From SAR202 cluster bacterium bin16 (lineage in GTDB: Bacteria; Chloroflexota; Dehalococcoidia; Lucifugimonadales; Australimonadaceae): a stretch of DNA of 64,000 nucleotides. The stretch covers positions 1 to 64,000 of the forward strand of contig MPMJ01000001.1 in the NCBI GenBank assembly GCA_002238425.1, written 5' to 3'. Positions 60,607-64,000 of the stretch are shown piece by piece; the stretch's first letter is position 1; every line of letters begins with the position of its first letter. Under the pieces are notes generated by a model. It saw only the letters and a list, made by a program, of their open reading frames with translations, was not told the DNA's origin and did not search any database. A program made the position numbers and the translations under genes.

Positions 60607-61908
60607 ATGCTCTCCGCACAGGACAACGAACGTCTAACGCAGGTCGGCGCCGGAACGCCCATGGGCGAGCTCATGCGCCGCTACTGGCACCCCTTCGCCG
60701 CCGCGACCGAACTCGACGAACGCCCCACGAAAGCAGTGCGGCTGCTCGGTGAGGACCTCGTCCTCTACAGGGACAAGTCCGGCACGCTCGGCCTCATCGA
60801 ACGCTTCTGCCCCCACCGACGCGTCGACCTCTCCTACGGCATACCGGAGGAGCACGGCCTGCGCTGCATGTACCACGGCTGGATGATGGACGAGACCGGC
60901 CAGTGCATCGAGCAGCCCTTCGAAGAGACCGTCCACCCGGACGGACGCTTCAAGGAGAAGGTGAAGGTCGCGGGCTACCCCGTGCAGGAGATGGCGGGGA
61001 TGCTCTGGGCGTACATGGGCCCTGCCCCCGTGCCGCTCATCCCCATGTGGGAACCGTACACCTACGAGAACGGCTACTCGGACATCGGCATCGCTGAACT
61101 GCCCTGCAACTGGCTCCAGTGCCAGGAGAACTCCCACGACCCCGTGCACCTCGAGTGGCTGCACGGCTACTGGGGTGTCGTGCAGCAGCGCGAGAAGGCC
61201 ATCGCCCTCGGCGGCGAGGCCGACCTCAGCCCCATCATCCCGCGCAACCACAAGGAGATCGGCTTCACCGAGTTCGAGCACGGCATCATCAAGCGCCGTG
61301 TCGTCGAGGGCACCTCGAAGGAAGACCACGACTGGAAGGTCGGCCACCCCGCGCTCTTCCCCAACATCCTTTTCGTGGGCGACGGCGTGAAGTGCAACTT
61401 CCAGTACCGCACGCCGGTCGACGACACCACGACGCTCCACATCACCTGGTTCTTCTACAAGGCCGCTCCGGGCACGACGCTGCCGAAACAGGAGAAGGTG
61501 CCGCACTTCATCGTGCCGCTCTACGACGAGTCCGGCAAGCTCATCCCTGACCTCGTGAACCACCAGGACTTCGTTGCATGGATCACGCAGGGCCCGAACG
61601 CCGACCGCGTCCAGGAGAAGCTCGGCGAGTCCGACCGCGGCATCATCCTGCTCCGCAAGCAGCTGACGGAGCAGATGAAGATCGTGGAAGACGGCGGCGA
61701 CCCCATCAACGTCATCCGCGACGCGGAGAAGAACCGCAACATCGAACTGCCGCTCGAGCGCTGGCCATCATTGCAGGAAGTCAGCCGGATCTCGACCTAC
61801 TTCACCGCGCAGGCCGGCGAGAGCGAGCAGGTGAAGAGCGACATCCAGGGCGTGCTCGACACCTGGGCGAACCACGCCGACGAGGTGGTCGCGAGCAACA
61901 GGAGCTAG
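60607..61908 (+). CDS. Rieske non-heme iron oxygenase, alpha subunit (copy 4)
   Basis: A 433-aa oxygenase close to copies 1 and 2 in the N-terminal half ([20 protein letters not shown], then MYHGWMMDETGQCIEQPF). The mononuclear iron site is NSHDPVHLEWLH. The C-terminal half, which forms the substrate pocket, differs (GWW-type loops replaced by GYWGVVQQREKAIALGG). GGGAGG precedes the ATG. It lies 54 bases before an amidohydrolase gene on the same strand, suggesting an oxygenase-hydrolase (or oxygenase-decarboxylase) catabolic pair. Confidence 0.94.
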   Translation: MLSAQDNERLTQVGAGTPMGELMRRYWHPFAAATELDERPTKAVRLLGEDLVLYRDKSGTLGLIERFCPHRRVDLSYGIPEEHGLRCMYHGWMMDETGQCIEQPFEETVHPDGRFKEKVKVAGYPVQEMAGMLWAYMGPAPVPLIPMWEPYTYENGYSDIGIAELPCNWLQCQENSHDPVHLEWLHGYWGVVQQREKAIALGGEADLSPIIPRNHKEIGFTEFEHGIIKRRVVEGTSKEDHDWKVGHPALFPNILFVGDGVKCNFQYRTPVDDTTTLHITWFFYKAAPGTTLPKQEKVPHFIVPLYDESGKLIPDLVNHQDFVAWITQGPNADRVQEKLGESDRGIILLRKQLTEQMKIVEDGGDPINVIRDAEKNRNIELPLERWPSLQEVSRISTYFTAQAGESEQVKSDIQGVLDTWANHADEVVASNRS

Positions 61909-61962
61909 GGAGAGGAACACGATACGATGCGGCACTGAACGAGCCGCAGAGGAGGAGCAGCG

Positions 61963-63105
61963 ATGGCTAAGAACGGCTTCCTCATCTTCGACAGCGACAT
62001 GCACATCATGGAGCCGCCGGACCTCTGGCAGCGCTACATAGACGAGCGCTACAAGAGCGCCGCGCCGGTCGGCATCACCTCGGAGAACGTGCGCGACCTC
62101 CGCATCAGTTGGCCCGACCTCGCGAAGATCGCCGATGGCACCGGCGCGGGCGGGACCACCATCAACCGCAGGGGCCACAACTACGAGAAGAACCAGGTGC
62201 TCTACAAGGAGCACTCCTCGCGCGGGTGGGACTCCTACTGCCAGTTGGAGGCGATGGAGGCGGAAGGCATCGACGTCGCCGTCATGTTCCCCAGCCGCGG
62301 CCTCAGCGTCCTCACCCGGCCCGACATCGACGCGGGCCTGGGCGCCGCGATCGCCCGCGCCTACAACGACTGGATGTACGACTTCTGCTCCGTCGACCCC
62401 AACCGCATGTTCGGCGCGGGCATGATCTCCGTCTACGACATCAACGACGCCGTAGCGGAGGCGCGGCGCGCGGTGCAGGAGCTCGGCTTCAAGGCTGTCT
62501 TCGTCCGCTCCAACGTCGTCAACGGCAGGAACTGGCACGACGCTTGGTACGACCCGCTGTGGGAAACGCTGCAAGAACTGGACGTGCCCATCGGCTTCCA
62601 CGAGGCCTCCGGCTCCATGTCCAAGCAGGCCGGCGAGCACTTCGACAACTTCATGCTCCGCCGCGTCTACGCCCAGCCGTTCGAGCAGATGATGGGCCTC
62701 GGCAGCTTCGTAGGTGGCGGCGTCCTGGAGCGCCACCCGGACCTTCGAGTCGCATTCCTGGAGGCCAACTGCGCGTGGATCCCCTGGTTGCTCTGGCGCA
62801 TCGAGGAGATGCACGAGCTTGAACTCGATGCCTACATGCCGGAACTCCAGGAGAGCCCCATCGAGCTCTTCAAGCGCCAGTGCTGGGTCTCCATCGAGCC
62901 TGACGAGGACCCCGCCAGGTACGCCATCGACTACATCGGCAACGACCAGCTGGTCTTCTCCACCGACTACCCCCACGGCGACTCGCGCTACCCGAACGCG
63001 GTCACAGCGTTCCTCGAGCTCGACATCACCGACGAGGACAAGCGCAAGATCCTCTGGGACAACTGCGCCCGCTTCTACAAGGTGGAGGCGCCGGTGCCGG
63101 TCTAG
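61963..63105 (+). CDS. Amidohydrolase-2 family metal-dependent hydrolase/decarboxylase
   Basis: A 380-aa TIM-barrel enzyme. The metal ligands are in LIFDSDMHIMEPPDLW, the central PIGFHEASGS (His) and LVFSTDYPHGDSRYPNAV (Asp/His). IDVAVMFPSRGLSVL and FLEANCAWIPWLLWRIEEMH are family hallmarks. It probably processes the product of the adjacent Rieske oxygenase by hydrolysis or decarboxylation. GGAGGAG lies upstream of the ATG. A strong terminator follows. Confidence 0.9.
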   Translation: MAKNGFLIFDSDMHIMEPPDLWQRYIDERYKSAAPVGITSENVRDLRISWPDLAKIADGTGAGGTTINRRGHNYEKNQVLYKEHSSRGWDSYCQLEAMEAEGIDVAVMFPSRGLSVLTRPDIDAGLGAAIARAYNDWMYDFCSVDPNRMFGAGMISVYDINDAVAEARRAVQELGFKAVFVRSNVVNGRNWHDAWYDPLWETLQELDVPIGFHEASGSMSKQAGEHFDNFMLRRVYAQPFEQMMGLGSFVGGGVLERHPDLRVAFLEANCAWIPWLLWRIEEMHELELDAYMPELQESPIELFKRQCWVSIEPDEDPARYAIDYIGNDQLVFSTDYPHGDSRYPNAVTAFLELDITDEDKRKILWDNCARFYKVEAPVPV

Positions 63106-63130
63106 ACCGCACGGCCAACGTTCGCACACA

Positions 63131-63159
63131 AGGGGGCAGGCACCAGTTGCCTGCCCCCT
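63131..63159 (+). terminator. Rho-independent terminator after the oxygenase-amidohydrolase pair
   Basis: AGGGGGCAGGCA-ccagt-TGCCTGCCCCCT is a perfect 12-bp stem followed by CTTATGTCTCATTT. Confidence 0.8.
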
Positions 63160-63233
63160 CTTATGTCTCATTTGTGCGTAACGGGCTATTGAGATACGCT
63201 TGCCCCACATTCAACAGAGTGAGGTGACGCCTG

Positions 63234-64000
63234 ATGGTTATGCAAGGCACCGACATGAAGGTGGCGGAGACGCCAACCGGTCAACTCGAAGACTTCCGCA
63301 TCCCCGACGCCTACGAGAACTGGCTGGAGAGCGAGGGAGTGATGGTCCACAAGACCTTCTACGTCCCCAACTGGCACGAGGTCGAGGTTGGCCCATGGGA
63401 GCGCAAGGGCGGCGAGGGCGCAGTCGTCCACATCGACAACGCCCACATGCCGAACGACCTCCACGTCGTGGACATCGTGCCCGGCGGCAAGTCCGAGCCC
63501 GAGCACCACATGTACGAGATCAACTTCTACATCGTCTCCGGGCGCGGCGCGACGACCGTCTGGATGGACGAGGACAGCAAGCAGACGTTCGAGTGGAGGG
63601 CCGGCTCTCTCTTCACCATCCCTCTGAACGCCTGGTACCAGCACTTCAACGGCTCCGGCGACGAGAAGGTGCGCTACATGGCCACCACAAACGCCCCGCC
63701 CATGATGCGCCTCTTCCGCGACACTGACTTCATGTTCAACAACGACTTCATGTTCCGCTCCCGCTACACGGACGACGAGTCCTACTTCAGCGGCAACGGC
63801 ACGCTCTACAACAAGCGCATCTGGGAGACGAACTTCATCCCCAATGCTCCGGACATGGCCCTCTACGGCTGGAAGGAGCGCGGCGCGGGCGGCATCAACG
63901 CCATGCTGCAGATGGGCAAGAACGACATGGGCAACCACATCTCCGAGTTCCCCATCGGCACCTACAAGAAGGCCCACCGCCACGGCCCCGGCGCCCACCT
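63234..64000 (+). CDS. Cupin-domain protein, truncated by the window end
   Basis: An ORF open at the end of the window, so it is missing from the ORF track; 255 codons are visible. It starts MVMQGTDMKVAETPTGQLED with GAGGTG seven bases before the ATG. The cupin barrel shows VDIVPGGKSEPEHHMYEINF (metal-binding His pair and Glu) and FTIPLNAWYQHFNG. A second histidine-rich segment (YKKAHRHGPGAH) at the very end suggests a bicupin like gentisate dioxygenase-type or related enzymes. Oxygen or sugar-acid chemistry cannot be told apart. It is separated from the previous operon by a terminator. Confidence 0.8.
   Translation, partial: MVMQGTDMKVAETPTGQLEDFRIPDAYENWLESEGVMVHKTFYVPNWHEVEVGPWERKGGEGAVVHIDNAHMPNDLHVVDIVPGGKSEPEHHMYEINFYIVSGRGATTVWMDEDSKQTFEWRAGSLFTIPLNAWYQHFNGSGDEKVRYMATTNAPPMMRLFRDTDFMFNNDFMFRSRYTDDESYFSGNGTLYNKRIWETNFIPNAPDMALYGWKERGAGGINAMLQMGKNDMGNHISEFPIGTYKKAHRHGPGAH

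Overview
The window looks like a chromosomal segment of a high-GC member of Chloroflexota, most likely Dehalococcoidia or a SAR202-like lineage. This is inferred from gene content, not from a marker gene. The clues are four paralogous Rieske oxygenase alpha subunits, four amidohydrolase-2 paralogs, an LLM-type flavin/F420 oxidoreductase, a TRAP transporter, lipoproteins with long Thr/Pro linkers, and a coproporphyrin-type heme operon with HemQ. No rRNA, CRISPR array, integrase or transposase was seen.

Layout. 0-2.6 kb: a one-chain two-component protein (GAF-PAS-kinase-receiver-winged helix) behind a good promoter with an inverted repeat. 2.7-4.6 kb: a possible decayed island with a LexA-like box, two HTH genes, a broken aspartic protease gene and an AlpA-like regulator beside tRNA-Glu. 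4.6-7.1 kb: argC and an LLM oxidoreductase, the latter behind a promoter, long structured leader and terminator. 7.1-10.3 kb: thermonuclease lipoprotein, then a tightly overlapping minus-strand set (histidine phosphatase, endonuclease III, SprT-like protein) and a GNAT acetyltransferase. 10.5-14.4 kb: an asymmetric heterodimeric ABC exporter and a DUF2283 protein. 14.5-21.5 kb: amidase, a HEPN-type gene pair, phosphatase, aldo/keto reductase, a frameshifted EutA and an MFS transporter.

21.7-27.1 kb: a 4,5-dihydroxyphthalate decarboxylase-like protein with an amidohydrolase, an isolated RepA-like ATPase, a repeat-rich intergenic region and another amidohydrolase. 27.2-33.3 kb: a TRAP transporter whose binding protein is a tandem fusion of two full domains, followed by tandem EamA paralogs. 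33.6-36.7 kb: a molybdenum hydroxylase large subunit and an SDR. 36.8-38.6 kb: a visibly lower-GC pair, an AAA ATPase plus a TOPRIM/DUF3226-like protein, resembling PARIS/AbiL/OLD anti-phage systems. This is the strongest candidate for an interesting system here. 38.8-43.6 kb: two tandem Rieske oxygenases and a D-aminoacylase-like amidohydrolase.

43.6-47.9 kb: MsrA, OsmC, a TctC-like binding protein, and a Fur-family regulator translationally coupled to a Ni/Co transporter. 48-53.3 kb: an amidohydrolase, then hemQ-hemE-hemY-hemH (minus strand) next to tRNA-Gln. 53.4-58 kb: NIPSNAP, DUF192 lipoprotein, Rieske oxygenase, RuvB and a standalone HsdR-N-like nuclease of lower GC. 58-64 kb: methylmalonyl-CoA mutase catalytic subunit, a Phd/VapC toxin-antitoxin pair with palindromic operators, a Rieske oxygenase with an amidohydrolase, and a cupin gene that runs off the end.

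The catabolic theme is oxidative and hydrolytic attack on organic acids, amides and aromatic compounds, with uptake by TRAP and TctC-type systems. Several abnormal G/C homopolymers, one of them breaking eutA, point to possible consensus errors in the assembly.
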